This document shows, piece by piece, positions 1-8,521 of a DNA stretch of 64,000 nt. Made by a program: the position numbers and the translations under genes. The stretch covers positions 351,877-415,876 of the forward strand of contig NZ_BOVL01000019.1 in NCBI RefSeq assembly GCF_019972155.1, read 5' to 3'. The stretch's first letter is position 1; each line of letters begins with the position of its first letter. This DNA is from Bradyrhizobium sp. RD5-C2 (GTDB lineage: Bacteria > Pseudomonadota > Alphaproteobacteria > Rhizobiales > Xanthobacteraceae). The notes under the pieces were generated by a model, which saw only the letters and a list, made by a program, of their open reading frames with translations, ran no database searches and was not told the DNA's origin.

Positions 1-667
1 GGCGCGCAGGCGTCGTGGTCGTCGTGCGGGCTGCCGGCGCCCGGGCTGCCGGAGCAGCAGATGCGGTCGCGGTTGCGGCCGGCCTGGCCGGTGCGGCGGC
101 GGCCGGCGCGCCGGGCTTGGCCTCGCCCTCGCCGAAGCGGCGCTTGGCCTCGACTTCGGCCTTGCGCTTGGCCTCTTCCTCGTGGCGGTGCCGCTCCTCT
201 TCCGCCTTGCGGCGGGCCTCGGCGGCCTCGCGCTCGACCTTCTCGGCAGCCTCGCGGACGGCGCGGCGCTTGGCTTCCTCTTCGGCCTGGCGGCGCTCCT
301 CGATGTCGCGCTGACGGGCGTCGGCCAGCGCGCTGGCACGCGCGGAACGCTCGTCTTCAGTCAAGGTCGGCAGCACCACGCCGGAGCGGGTGTTGCGTTG
401 CTGGCCGGGAGGCGGGCCCGAGGGGCGGCCCTGCGGCGGCCTCGGGGCGGGCGCCACCGGCTTTGCAACCACGGGTTCCGGCGCATGCGTCTCGCCGGGG
501 CCATCGCCACCGACGCGACGCTTGCCGCGTTTCTCGACCACGACCTGCTTGGTCCGGCCGTGGCTGAAGCTCTGGCGCACGGTGCCCGTCTCGACGCGCG
601 GCTTCAGCGACAACGTCTTGCTCGGGACACTCAGAGTCTTGTCGCCAGGGGTCTTGGTATCAACCAT
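1..667 (-). CDS. infB: Translation initiation factor IF-2, N-terminal part (cut by window edge)
   Basis: Encodes the GTPase that delivers initiator tRNA to the small ribosomal subunit. Only about the first 222 residues lie in the window; the frame is open to the left edge. The start is the ATG at 667, reading MVDTKTPGDKTLSV, typical of alphaproteobacterial IF-2. After a short basic head and a Pro/Gly-rich stretch (around residues 65-95) comes a long charged Glu/Lys/Arg/Ala segment that should form a coiled helix, then an Ala/Pro-rich linker. This low-complexity head is expected of the poorly conserved IF-2 N domain. The G domain is outside the window. It is the last visible gene of the leftward rimP-nusA-ylxR-infB operon, 109 bp behind the ylxR-like gene, and the order makes the identification secure. 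Confidence 0.93.
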   Translation of the reverse strand, partial: MVDTKTPGDKTLSVPSKTLSLKPRVETGTVRQSFSHGRTKQVVVEKRGKRRVGGDGPGETHAPEPVVAKPVAPAPRPPQGRPSGPPPGQQRNTRSGVVLPTLTEDERSARASALADARQRDIEERRQAEEEAKRRAVREAAEKVEREAAEARRKAEEERHRHEEEAKRKAEVEAKRRFGEGEAKPGAPAAAAPARPAATATASAAPAARAPAARTTTTTPAR

Positions 668-737
668 TCAGCAGTCCTAATCTCGTTTTCGCTGTGCGCT
701 TCCGCACAAATCGTTTTCAAGGCTCGTCTTTTGCTGA

Positions 738-760
738 GCATGATCCGGTCGGAAAGACGG
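738..760. repeat. Partial copy of the 'GCATGATCCGG' intergenic repeat
   Basis: The short gap between the ylxR-like gene and infB carries GCATGATCCGG followed by GGAAAG. This matches one arm of the palindromic repeat found complete at 8369-8413 and 61818-61892. The second arm is not evident, so this is a fragment or degenerate copy inside an operon. Confidence 0.45.
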
Positions 761-776
761 CGTCCGCCTTCCTGGA

Positions 777-1463
777 TCAGGCTCTGGAATTTCTGGCCGC
801 TTCGGCGGTCTTGTCGTCGTCGGCCATCCGGTATCGGACCAGCATCTGGCAGCGCGACAGGAACGTCTTGCTCGCCGGGCCCGCGAGCAGCGCAGCATGT
901 ATCACATTTGACCGCCCAAGTGCCAAATCCAATTCTTCCGACGTCAAAACATTGACGACGGCGATTACCGGCGATTCACCACGTTTTTCGCCCCTTTGCC
1001 TGACGATCGCGTCCAATTTGCGGATTCCGTCCGCTGCGCCGTCCGAAGCGTGGATCAGGGCTGCAGTTTCGTTCCGGTTGAGTGCGTCCTCGACCTTGCC
1101 GAAGCCCGAAACGACCTGACCGGCCTTGGCGGCCATCGCCAGGGCCTCGGTGACGCTGCGGATCAGGAGGGCGTCGGTGTCGGCGGGAAGGGTCGGCGCG
1201 ACGCGGACATCGCGCTTGAATCCCTTGCTAAATTGGTGACGGCGGACCGCTTCAGCAACGCTGCGCCGCGATGCCGAAACCCATAATCCGCGGCCCGGCA
1301 GCTTGCGCTTGAGATCCGGGATCACCTCGCCCGTGGGCGCGATGACGAACCGGATCAACTCGTCGATCGGACGCACCTCGCGGCTGACCGCGCACATCCG
1401 CGTGGTCGCGGACTTCTGCGTCCGCGGTCCATCGTCGAGATCGGGGTCAGCCTGAGCAAGCAT
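777..1463 (-). CDS. YlxR-family RNA-binding protein with L7Ae-like C-terminal half
   Basis: A 228-residue protein of the DUF448/YlxR family, probably a nucleic-acid-binding accessory of the transcription/translation operon. Residues about 20-85 carry the YlxR signature: RMCAVSRE near residue 22, then a region with IRFV and LPGRGLWV. The C-terminal half (about 100-205) is a ribosomal L7Ae/L30e-like fold, with KAGQVVSGF and a later hydrophobic strand, as in the longer alphaproteobacterial members. It lies 15 bp downstream of nusA and 109 bp upstream of infB, the classic position of ylxR. The exact cellular role is unclear even for characterised homologues; the family assignment is confident. 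Confidence 0.88.
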   Translation of the reverse strand: MLAQADPDLDDGPRTQKSATTRMCAVSREVRPIDELIRFVIAPTGEVIPDLKRKLPGRGLWVSASRRSVAEAVRRHQFSKGFKRDVRVAPTLPADTDALLIRSVTEALAMAAKAGQVVSGFGKVEDALNRNETAALIHASDGAADGIRKLDAIVRQRGEKRGESPVIAVVNVLTSEELDLALGRSNVIHAALLAGPASKTFLSRCQMLVRYRMADDDKTAEAARNSRA

Positions 1464-1478
1464 CCGTGGGGCATCTCC

Positions 1479-3092
1479 TTACGACGCCGCTTCTGCTTCG
1501 GCGGCCTCGGCCTCCTCAGCAGGCTTGGCAAGGTCGGCTTCGGTGATCCAGCCGGCCTTCACACGGGCCTGCATGATCATCGCCTCGGCTTCGTCGCGCG
1601 AGACCTCGATGCCATCGAGGAACCCGGCATGCTTGGTCGGCTCGCCGCCTTCCTTGCGCTCGGTCCAGCCGACCAGATCGTCGGTGGCGCAGCCGGCCAG
1701 ATCCTCGACGGTCTTCACGTCGTTCTCACCGAGCTTCACCAGCATCTTGCCGGTGACGCCGGGCACGTCCTTCATCGCGTCCTCGACGCCGAGTTCCTTG
1801 CGCTTGGCCTCGAGTTCAGCCTCGAGCTGCTCCAGATATTCGCGGGCGCGGGTCTGCAGCTCGGTGGCGGTCTCCTCGTCGAAACCTTCGATACCGGCGA
1901 GTTCCTTGACATCGACCAGCGCGAGCTCCTCGACCGAGGTGAAGCCTTCCGAGGCGAGCAGCTGGCCGACGACCTCGTCGACATTGAGCGCCTCCATGAA
2001 CACGCGGGTCGAGTTCTCGAAGTCGGCCTGGCGGCGCTCCGACTCTTCCTGCTCGGTCAGGATGTCGATGTCCCAGCCGGTCAGCTGCGAGGCAAGGCGG
2101 ACGTTCTGGCCGCGGCGGCCGATCGCCAGCGACAGCTGGTTGTTGGTGTCGGGAACCACGACCTCGATGCGCTCGCGGTCCTCGTCGATCACGACCTTGG
2201 CGACTTCAGCCGGCGCCAGCGCGTTGACGACGAAGGTCGCGATGTCGGGCGACCACGGAATGATGTCGATCTTCTCGCCCTGCAGCTCGTTCACCACGGC
2301 CTGCACGCGCGAGCCGCGCATGCCGACGCAGGCGCCGACCGGGTCGACCGAGGAATCGCGCGAGATCACGCCGATCTTGGCGCGCGAGCCGGGATCGCGG
2401 GCGACCGCCTTGATCTCGACGATGCCGTCATAGATCTCGGGCACTTCCTGTGCGAACAGCTTCGCCATGAACTGCGGATGGGTGCGGGAGAGGAAAATCT
2501 GCGGACCACGGGTCTCGCGGCGGACGTCGAAGATATAGGCGCGGACGCGGTCGCCGTTGCGGAACACTTCGCGCGGCAGCATCTCGTCGCGGCGCACGAT
2601 CGCTTCGCCGCGGCCGAGATCGACGATCACGCTGCCATATTCGACGCGCTTGACGATGCCGTTGACGATGTCGCCGATGCGGTCCTTGAATTCCTGGTAC
2701 TGCCGGTCGCGCTCGGCCTCGCGCACCTTCTGCACGATCACCTGCTTGGCGGACTGCGCGGCGATGCGGCCATATTCCAGCGGCGGCAGCGTGTCGGCGA
2801 TGGTGTCGCCGACCTGGGCGCCCGGATTGGCGCGCTGCGCATCATGCAGCGAAATCTGGTTCGACGAGTTCTCGACGACGTCGACCACCAGCATGTGGCG
2901 TGTCAGCCGAAGCTCGCCCTTCTTGGCGTCGATCTCGGCATGGACGTCGGTCTCGCTGCCGTAACGGGCACGTGCGGCCTTGGCGATGGCATCTTCCATC
3001 GCCGCGATCACGATGGAGCGGTCGATCGACTTTTCGCGCGCAACTGCGTCTGCGATCTGCAGCAGTTCGAGTTTGTTGGCGCTGACTGCCAT
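1479..3092 (-). CDS. nusA: Transcription termination/antitermination factor NusA
   Basis: A 537-residue NusA, which binds RNA polymerase and nascent RNA to control pausing, intrinsic termination and antitermination. Domains visible in order: N-terminal polymerase-binding domain (1-130), S1 domain (about 135-200, with VKRVEYGSVIVDLG), two KH domains (about 205-345; the second contains IGRRGQNVRLA), and a C-terminal pair of helix-hairpin-helix repeats (about 365-510, with LASEGFTSVEEL). The tail is Ala/Glu-rich. It starts 3 bp after the rimP stop and is followed 15 bp later by the ylxR-like gene, so the operon is tightly coupled. Length and domain order are normal for an alphaproteobacterium. 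Confidence 0.97.
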   Translation of the reverse strand: MAVSANKLELLQIADAVAREKSIDRSIVIAAMEDAIAKAARARYGSETDVHAEIDAKKGELRLTRHMLVVDVVENSSNQISLHDAQRANPGAQVGDTIADTLPPLEYGRIAAQSAKQVIVQKVREAERDRQYQEFKDRIGDIVNGIVKRVEYGSVIVDLGRGEAIVRRDEMLPREVFRNGDRVRAYIFDVRRETRGPQIFLSRTHPQFMAKLFAQEVPEIYDGIVEIKAVARDPGSRAKIGVISRDSSVDPVGACVGMRGSRVQAVVNELQGEKIDIIPWSPDIATFVVNALAPAEVAKVVIDEDRERIEVVVPDTNNQLSLAIGRRGQNVRLASQLTGWDIDILTEQEESERRQADFENSTRVFMEALNVDEVVGQLLASEGFTSVEELALVDVKELAGIEGFDEETATELQTRAREYLEQLEAELEAKRKELGVEDAMKDVPGVTGKMLVKLGENDVKTVEDLAGCATDDLVGWTERKEGGEPTKHAGFLDGIEVSRDEAEAMIMQARVKAGWITEADLAKPAEEAEAAEAEAAS

Positions 3093-3095
3093 GGC

Positions 3096-3884
3096 TTAGT
3101 CTCCTTCGAATGGATCGATCTCGCCACGGCGCGCGCGTTCGGCGGCCAGGCGGTGCTTTTTGGTGTTGGTCGGCGCCGGCTTGGTGCCGGGCTTGAGAGC
3201 AGGCTTGGGTTTCGGCTTCTGACTCTTCGCGGGATCGCTCTTCTTGGCGTGGGCCGGCGGCGGCGGCGCGAGGCCGAGCTCGCGGCGCAGCTCGCGCTCG
3301 GCGGCCTTGCCGCGGCGCATCGATTCCTCGATCAGCTCGTCGGTCAGCACCAGCCGTGCGTCCGAAATGTCCTCCATCACCAGGAGAACCTCGGCGTCCT
3401 CGGTCGGACGCGGATCGTCGCGCTTGATGCGCACCGCATTGCCTTCGACGCCGGCGAGCAGGCCGCGGAACCGCTTGCGGCCCTGATGCGCCACTGCCAT
3501 CTCGATCTTAACCAGATGCCCGGTGTAGCGCTCGAAGTCGGAGCGGCGCACCAGCGGCCGGTCGATTCCGGGCGAGGAGATTTCCAGCCGGTAGGCGCGC
3601 TCGATCGGGTCGGCGACGTCGAGCACCGGCGACAGCGCGCGCGAGATCGCCTCGCAATCCTCGAGCTGCATCGAGCCGTCGGGGCGCTCCGCCATGATCT
3701 GCACGGTGCAGCCGGAGTCGCCCGAAACCTTGATGCGCACCAGGCGATAGCCCATGCCCTGCAGCACCGGGACTGCGACCGCGGCGACGCGCGCCGCAAC
3801 CCCGGGCTCGACGACGAGCCGCGGCTCGGCGAGCAGTTCGGTGTCCACGGACGTGGCGGTCGGATCGGTCATATCCAGTGTCAA
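3096..3884 (-). CDS. rimP: Ribosome maturation factor RimP
   Basis: A 262-residue RimP, needed for late maturation of the 30S subunit. The core (about 20-190) has the expected motifs: a VPVLQGMGYRLVRIKVSG strand-helix near residue 45 and SSPGIDRPLV near 108. The last 70 residues are a basic Lys/Pro/Ala tail longer than the E. coli protein (about 150 residues), common in Rhizobiales. The chosen start gives MTLDMTDP; the second ATG four codons in is equally possible. It is first in the rimP-nusA-ylxR-infB operon and is preceded by a candidate attenuator at 3999-4028. Confidence 0.95.
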   Translation of the reverse strand: MTLDMTDPTATSVDTELLAEPRLVVEPGVAARVAAVAVPVLQGMGYRLVRIKVSGDSGCTVQIMAERPDGSMQLEDCEAISRALSPVLDVADPIERAYRLEISSPGIDRPLVRRSDFERYTGHLVKIEMAVAHQGRKRFRGLLAGVEGNAVRIKRDDPRPTEDAEVLLVMEDISDARLVLTDELIEESMRRGKAAERELRRELGLAPPPPAHAKKSDPAKSQKPKPKPALKPGTKPAPTNTKKHRLAAERARRGEIDPFEGD

Positions 3885-3998
3885 AGGCTGTCTAGGTTCT
3901 ATCGGTTGTCTGAGGTCTGTTGTGTTGTTCAGGTGGCCTTAAGGGGCCGCTAACGCTACCTAAACTGGACCCGGCCTCGCTGGGTCCCGCCAGGTAAT

Positions 3999-4028
3999 AA
4001 AAAAGAGCGGGTCCCGGGGGGCCCACTC
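3999..4028 (-). terminator. Intrinsic terminator / attenuator in the rimP-nusA-infB leader
   Basis: Read leftward, the stem GAGTGGG (4028-4022) pairs with CCCGCTC (4011-4005) and is followed directly by six U residues (4004-3999). This is a complete intrinsic terminator 115 bp upstream of the rimP start and on its strand. Further toward rimP a second stem is possible between 3967-3972 and 3982-3987. Its 3968-3972 arm could instead pair with the terminator-side GGGTC at 4009-4013, so two exclusive folds exist. A putative attenuator leader before rimP-nusA-infB has been proposed from computational surveys; whether this is that RNA cannot be tested here. Confidence 0.6.
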
Positions 4029-4219
4029 TCCTACGCGATCGTATGAGATACCATAAGTTGCGGTGGATATAGCCCTTTTGCCGGGGTCCGGCAAGGCCTC
4101 CATATCAGGCTGGAGGCGATTTTGCGGCTTGGAGGGTGCAGGTTTGACCTAACCCTCCGTTTACGAACCGGGCCATAGATTGCCGAAAATCGGCAGAAGC
4201 CGCCGGTTGGACAAGGCTC

Positions 4220-5290
4220 ATGACGACAGCCCCCGCGCTGATCCCGGAACTCGACGACATCGTTCGCCGTGGCGACCCCAAGCGCCGCGCCGAGGCCGCG
4301 CGGCGGCTCGGCGAGCTGTTCCTGCAGGGTGCCGCGGGCTTCCACCCCGACCATGTCGACCTGTTCGACGGGGTGCTGACCAGTCTGGTCCCGCATGCCG
4401 AGCTGGCTGCGCGGATCGATCTCGCCGAACGGCTCGCGCCGCTCGCCAACGCGCCGAGGCATCTGGTCGGGCAACTCGCGCGCGAGGACGAGGTCGCGAT
4501 CGCGGGGCCGGTGCTGCGCCGCTCGCCGGTGATTGACGAAAAGGTGCTGGTCGAGATCGCCAATGCCAAGGGCCAGGGCCATCTGCTGGCGATGGCCGAG
4601 CGGTCCAGGCTCTCGACCGCGCTGACCGACGTCATCGTCCGTCGCGGCGATCGCGATGTGATCCGAAGCGCGGCCGGCAATGCGGGCGCGGCGTTCTCGG
4701 ACGCCTCCTTCACGACGCTGGTGCGGCGCGCCGGTCAGGATGGCGTGCTGACCTTGCGGATAGGCCGCCGTGACGATCTTCCGCCCGTGCATCTGAAGAG
4801 CCTGCTGGCCGGTTCGATCGACGTGATCCGCCGCCGGTTGCAGATCGTCGCCAAGCCGGAACGGCAGGCCGAGATCAAACTGGCGTTGACCGAGATCGAA
4901 GGCGTCGTCGCGCAGGTCGAGGGCCGTGACTTCGCTGCTGCGCAGCGCACGATCCTGGCGTTGCATCGCGCCGGCGAATTGAATGAGGCCGCGGTGGCAG
5001 GCTTCGCAAAGGCCTTCAAATATGAGGAATGCGTGGCGGCGCTCGCGGCGCTGACCGGCGTGAAGATCGTCACGCTCGATCGCCTGATCTCCGGCGATCG
5101 TTACGATCCGATCCTGATCGCCAGCAAGACGATCGGCTTCGAATGGCCGACCGTGCGCGCCCTGATCCTGATGCGGCTCGGGCCGAACCGCGTGCCGTCG
5201 CCGGCCGATATCGAAGGCGCGCGCGTGAATTTCGTCCGCCTGATGCCGTCGACCGCGCAGCGCGTCGTGGATTTCTGGAAGTCGCGCTAA
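4220..5290 (+). CDS. DUF2336 domain-containing protein
   Basis: A 356-residue soluble, mostly helical protein of the DUF2336 family, widespread and of unknown function in Rhizobiales. The sequence is a run of Ala/Leu/Arg-rich helical segments resembling HEAT-like repeats (for example AEAARRLGELFLQ, EAAVAGFAKAFKYEE). It has no signal peptide, no membrane segment and no recognisable catalytic motif. The start ATG at 4220 is the first in-frame Met after the leader region shared with the divergent rimP operon. It is followed by a palindromic repeat at 5314-5413. No function should be assumed. Confidence 0.85.
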   Translation: MTTAPALIPELDDIVRRGDPKRRAEAARRLGELFLQGAAGFHPDHVDLFDGVLTSLVPHAELAARIDLAERLAPLANAPRHLVGQLAREDEVAIAGPVLRRSPVIDEKVLVEIANAKGQGHLLAMAERSRLSTALTDVIVRRGDRDVIRSAAGNAGAAFSDASFTTLVRRAGQDGVLTLRIGRRDDLPPVHLKSLLAGSIDVIRRRLQIVAKPERQAEIKLALTEIEGVVAQVEGRDFAAAQRTILALHRAGELNEAAVAGFAKAFKYEECVAALAALTGVKIVTLDRLISGDRYDPILIASKTIGFEWPTVRALILMRLGPNRVPSPADIEGARVNFVRLMPSTAQRVVDFWKSR

Positions 5291-5313
5291 GGTCGAACGC
5301 CGACGTTCAAACT

Positions 5314-5413
5314 CGTCATCCTGAGGAGCGCCGCAGGCGCGTCTCGAAGGGTGTACGGCCCGGCTGGTGGCCGTCGACCCTTCGAGACGGCCTGCGGCCT
5401 CCTCAGGGTGACG
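5314..5413. repeat. Palindromic repeat family A (copy 1)
   Basis: About 100 bp bounded by CGTCATCCTGAGG and its near-complement CCTCAGGGTGACG, with internal complementary arms (GTCTCGAAGGGT / ACCCTTCGAGAC). It could fold into a long cruciform or hairpin. Related copies are at 21640-21744 and 37574-37676. It lies between two same-strand genes. Confidence 0.85.
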
Positions 5414-5496
5414 GGGACCTAAAAAGACCTGCCAAACCTGAACCGGCCCGCTATGCTTTCCGCAAGGCGCGACACAGCGCCAACGGGGAGATCGCC

Positions 5497-6339
5497 ATGC
5501 TGACGGACGCCGACATCCAATCGCACGCCGAACGGATCCGCGACGACGGGTTTACCGTGATCGAGCGCGCCGCCTCGCCGGACCTGGTCGAGGGATTGAA
5601 GGCGGCGGTGCTGCGAATCGAGAGCGAGCACAATCTCGCACCTGCCAGGACGTCGTTCGAGGGTTTCAAGACGCTGCGCATCAACAACCTCCTGACCTAT
5701 GACGATCTGTTCTGGGAGGTGCCGCTGCATGAGAACGTGCTGCCGGTGGTCGAGCGCGTGCTGGACAAGGAATGCCTGCTGTCGTCGTTCTGCTCGCTGG
5801 TGCTCGGTCCCGGCCAGGAGGCGCAGCCGATCCACGAAGACACCCAGTTGATCCCGCTGCCGCGGCCGCATATCCCGATCACGATCAATGCGATCTGGGC
5901 GCTGTCCGATTTCCGCGACGACAACGGCGCGACGCGGATCATTCCGCGCAGCCACACATTCGATTCGTCGCCGGAATACGGCAAGGATTACGACGCGGTC
6001 ACCGCGACTATGCCGGCCGGCAGCGTGATGCTGTTCGACAGCGCGCTGTGGCATGGCGGCGGCGCCAACACCAGCGACGCCAGGCGCTTTGCGTTTTCTT
6101 GCGCCTATTGCTGGGGCTGGATGCGGCAGCAGGAGAATCTGCAGCTCGGCATTCCGCGCGAGACCGCGGCCCGCTTTCCGCGCCGCTTGCAGGAATTGTG
6201 CGGCTACAGCGTCTACAAGGGCCAGTTCGGCCACATCGACAATCATGATCCGATCGAGCTGCTCGGTCGCGAGCGCGGCAAGCGCATGGTCTGGGAAGCG
6301 ACCGACGTCAGGAAGGCGCGGATGGCGGGGCAGGGATAG
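5497..6339 (+). CDS. Phytanoyl-CoA dioxygenase (PhyH)-family protein
   Basis: A 280-residue member of the Fe(II)/2-oxoglutarate-dependent PhyH family. Iron ligands visible are the HxD-type motif in IHEDTQ (near residue 113) and a distal His in LWHGGGAN (near 187), followed by a conserved Arg/Phe segment (RRFAFSCAY). The ATG at 5497 is preceded by GGGGAG about 6 bp upstream and begins MLTDADIQ; the open frame runs further upstream, but that extension overlaps the previous gene and a repeat and is not credible. The substrate is unknown; family members hydroxylate acyl chains, halogenated or small natural-product substrates. Confidence 0.85.
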   Translation: MLTDADIQSHAERIRDDGFTVIERAASPDLVEGLKAAVLRIESEHNLAPARTSFEGFKTLRINNLLTYDDLFWEVPLHENVLPVVERVLDKECLLSSFCSLVLGPGQEAQPIHEDTQLIPLPRPHIPITINAIWALSDFRDDNGATRIIPRSHTFDSSPEYGKDYDAVTATMPAGSVMLFDSALWHGGGANTSDARRFAFSCAYCWGWMRQQENLQLGIPRETAARFPRRLQELCGYSVYKGQFGHIDNHDPIELLGRERGKRMVWEATDVRKARMAGQG

Positions 6340-6346
6340 AAGTTTT

Positions 6347-6453
6347 CGTCATTCCGGGGCGCGCCTCTTGGCGCGAGCCCGGAATCCATTTCTCCGCTAC
6401 CGCATGTCGCCTGATGGATTCCGGGCTCGTGCTTCGCACGCCCCGGAATGACG
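6347..6453. repeat. Palindromic repeat family B (copy 1)
   Basis: Bounded by CGTCATTCCGGGGC and GCCCCGGAATGACG, with internal arms GAGCCCGGAATCCAT and ATGGATTCCGGGCTC. It fills the gap between the convergent dioxygenase and trmB genes, where it may also act as a transcription stop. Other copies are at 15045-15151 and 60955-61058, with a fragment at 43651. Confidence 0.88.
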
Positions 6454-6455
6454 CA

Positions 6456-7196
6456 TCAAGGCAGGCGCTTGAAGCGCAGATACGCCGCCTTGCGCCCTTC
6501 ACGTTCGGCCTTGGCGCCGTAGCGCGTCATGGTGTAGTTCGGCCACGGCTGCTGCCAGTCGATCGCGCGCTCGGCGAGCCAGGCGAAGTCGGGCGAGCGC
6601 ATTAGATGCGCGAGCGTCCAGGCGCAGTAATCGTCGATGTCGCTGACGAAGCGGAATTCGCCGCTCGGCGGCAGCAGCCGGGTCATCGCCGCAACCGTCG
6701 CATCCTGCACGAAGCGCCGCTTCCAGTGCCGCCGCTTCGGCCAGGGATCGGGATGAATCAGGTCGATGCGCGCCAGCGAGCGCGCCGGCGCCCAGGCCAG
6801 TAGCTCGGCGGCGTCGCCGGCGAACAGGCGGATGTTGGCGATATTGTGCGCCTCGATCTGGGTCAGGATCTTGGCCATGCCGTTGACATAGGGCTCGCAG
6901 CCGACGAAGCCGGTCGCCGGAAAGGCCTGTGCTTCCGCGATCAGATGCTCGCCGCCGCCGAAGCCGATCTCGAGCCTGACGTTTTCAATGCCATCATCGA
7001 ACAGTTCGGTCAGCGCCTCGGGCGCGGGCGCCGCGATGTCGATCGAAAGGTGCGGCAGCAGAGTGTCGATCAGGTCGGCCTGGTGCGCGCGCAGCTTGTG
7101 GCCCTTGCGCCGCCCGAAGAACGAGCCGCGCGAATGCGCCATCGCGCCATCGTCGGACGAATCGCGATCGCCGCTGTCGTTCGGAGCCGTGGTCAT
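6456..7196 (-). CDS. trmB: tRNA (guanine-N7)-methyltransferase TrmB
   Basis: A 246-residue SAM-dependent enzyme that makes m7G46 in the variable loop of tRNA. Motifs seen: LEIGFGGGEH (SAM-binding motif I, near residue 78), VGCEPYVNGM (motif II acidic end), and the family hallmark HPDPWPKRRH near 148, which forms part of the guanine site. The first 40 residues are charged and variable. It overlaps the stop of the upstream M20 peptidase gene by 4 bp, so the two are translationally coupled although functionally unrelated. Confidence 0.95.
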   Translation of the reverse strand: MTTAPNDSGDRDSSDDGAMAHSRGSFFGRRKGHKLRAHQADLIDTLLPHLSIDIAAPAPEALTELFDDGIENVRLEIGFGGGEHLIAEAQAFPATGFVGCEPYVNGMAKILTQIEAHNIANIRLFAGDAAELLAWAPARSLARIDLIHPDPWPKRRHWKRRFVQDATVAAMTRLLPPSGEFRFVSDIDDYCAWTLAHLMRSPDFAWLAERAIDWQQPWPNYTMTRYGAKAEREGRKAAYLRFKRLP

Positions 7197-8317
7197 CGCA
7201 GCGTCTGATAGAGCCGGTAGAGCAGTCGCGCGCGCGGCTCGATCGACGAGATGTAGAGCTGCTCGTAATGGGTATGCGCGCCCTTGCCGTCGACGCCGAG
7301 GCCGTCGAGGGTTGCGGTATGCGGCGCGGTGAAATTGCCGTCGGAGCCGCCGCCGGTGAACACATCGATCAGCTCGAAGCCGAGTTCGCCTGCAAGCTCC
7401 CTGGCGTGTTCGTAGAGCGCGGCGCCGGCATTGCTCTTCTCATAGGGCGGACGGTTCAATTCGCCGGTCACCTTCACGGTGACGCCGTCGGTGCGCGAGG
7501 TGATGCCGAGGATCTTCGGCACCAGCTCGTCGGCATCGGCCATGGTCGGCACGCGCATGTCGACTTCGGCATAGGCCTCTTCGGCGATCACGTTCGGCTT
7601 GGTGCCGCCGCGGACCACGCCGACATTGACGGTGACGCCGCGCTTGAGATCGTTCATCGCCTCCAGCGCCAGGATCACATGGCCGAGTTCCCGGATCGCG
7701 CTGCGGCCATCCTCGGGGCGGGTGCCGGCGTGCGCCGGCGCGCCCTTGATGTGGACGTCGAAGCGCGCGACGCCTTTGCGTCCGGTGACGATCTTGCCGC
7801 CGTCGCGCGCCGGCTCGGTCACCAGCACGTATTTGGCCTTGCGACCCTCGGCCTCGATCAGCGCCCGCGAGGTCGGGCTGCCAATTTCCTCGTCCGAGAC
7901 GTAGAGCTGGGTGACGCCGAGCGGCGGGCGCACGTCGTCGGCGCAGATCTGCCGGAACGCGTGGTATGCGAGATAGGCGCCGCCCTTCATGTCGTAGATG
8001 CCCGGGCCGAACGCACTGTCGCCTTCGATCTTGAATGGTAACCGTTCGATGAATCCCATCGGATGAACTGTGTCGAGATGGCTCAACACCAGAATGCCCG
8101 GCGCGTCCTGCCCCCACGACGAGCGCGTCACCAGGTGATCGCCGCAGCCGTCGCGTCCCGCAACGCGGTCGACGGTGGCCGGCAGGTCGCGATATCCCGA
8201 CGCGACGAGATCAGCCAGCTTGTTGACCTGATCCGGCCGCTCCGTCGGCGTTTCGATCTCGACCCAACGGCGAATGCCGTCGAGGATCTCAGTGGTTTCG
8301 AACGGGTTGCTGGACAT
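7193..8317 (-). CDS. M20-family metallopeptidase (carboxypeptidase G2-like)
   Basis: A 374-residue zinc peptidase of the M20/ArgE/CPG2 family. Metal-binding residues can be followed: His and Asp in LSHLDTVHP (near residue 81), Asp in GIYDMKGG (near 110), the Glu-Glu pair in SDEEIGS (near 140), Glu in TEPARD (near 165) and the late His in KGAHTHYEQ (near 350). The dimerisation 'lid' domain lies between about 185 and 300 (GAPAHAGTRPEDG at its start). There is no signal peptide, so it is probably cytosolic and cleaves a C-terminal glutamate or similar residue; the substrate cannot be fixed. It precedes trmB with a 4-bp overlap, where other Rhizobiales often carry metK. Confidence 0.85.
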   Translation of the reverse strand: MSSNPFETTEILDGIRRWVEIETPTERPDQVNKLADLVASGYRDLPATVDRVAGRDGCGDHLVTRSSWGQDAPGILVLSHLDTVHPMGFIERLPFKIEGDSAFGPGIYDMKGGAYLAYHAFRQICADDVRPPLGVTQLYVSDEEIGSPTSRALIEAEGRKAKYVLVTEPARDGGKIVTGRKGVARFDVHIKGAPAHAGTRPEDGRSAIRELGHVILALEAMNDLKRGVTVNVGVVRGGTKPNVIAEEAYAEVDMRVPTMADADELVPKILGITSRTDGVTVKVTGELNRPPYEKSNAGAALYEHARELAGELGFELIDVFTGGGSDGNFTAPHTATLDGLGVDGKGAHTHYEQLYISSIEPRARLLYRLYQTLR

Positions 8318-8368
8318 GCTGTTGTCGTCGCCTGTGAATTCGCTTTGTCATTCAGCGCACGCGCCCAA

Positions 8369-8413
8369 GCATGATCCGGAAAAGTGCGAAGCAGTTTTCC
8401 GGAAAGATCATGC
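8369..8413. repeat. Short palindromic 'GCATGATCCGGAAAA' repeat
   Basis: GCATGATC (8369-8376) and GATCATGC (8406-8413) bracket the complementary pair CCGGAAAA / TTTTCCGG around a GTGCGAAGC loop. A longer copy is at 61818-61892 and a fragment at 738. It sits in the 204-bp gap between the XRE regulator and the M20 peptidase gene; otherwise I see nothing in that gap. Confidence 0.8.
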
Positions 8414-8521
8414 ACAAACAAGGAGCTAAAGCGCGACGACGGTTCGGAACTCGTCACGCCTTAACGCATGCCGGAATGACATATTCCAGATTTGACGATC
8501 TCTCAAACGGATATGGCCGGA

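Noticed and set aside
1629..3953. 774-residue rightward open frame opposite nusA and rimP
   Set aside because: It is antisense to two certain genes, is biased to His/Asp/Leu/Ala as expected for a GC-rich shadow frame, and has no family resemblance.
4021..4219. Initiator tRNA gene upstream of rimP, as in E. coli metY
   Set aside because: No cloverleaf or T-loop sequence could be found on either strand.
5029..5496. N-terminal extension of the phytanoyl-CoA dioxygenase frame
   Set aside because: It overlaps the DUF2336 gene in another frame and passes through a palindromic repeat; the ATG at 5497 with a ribosome binding site is better.
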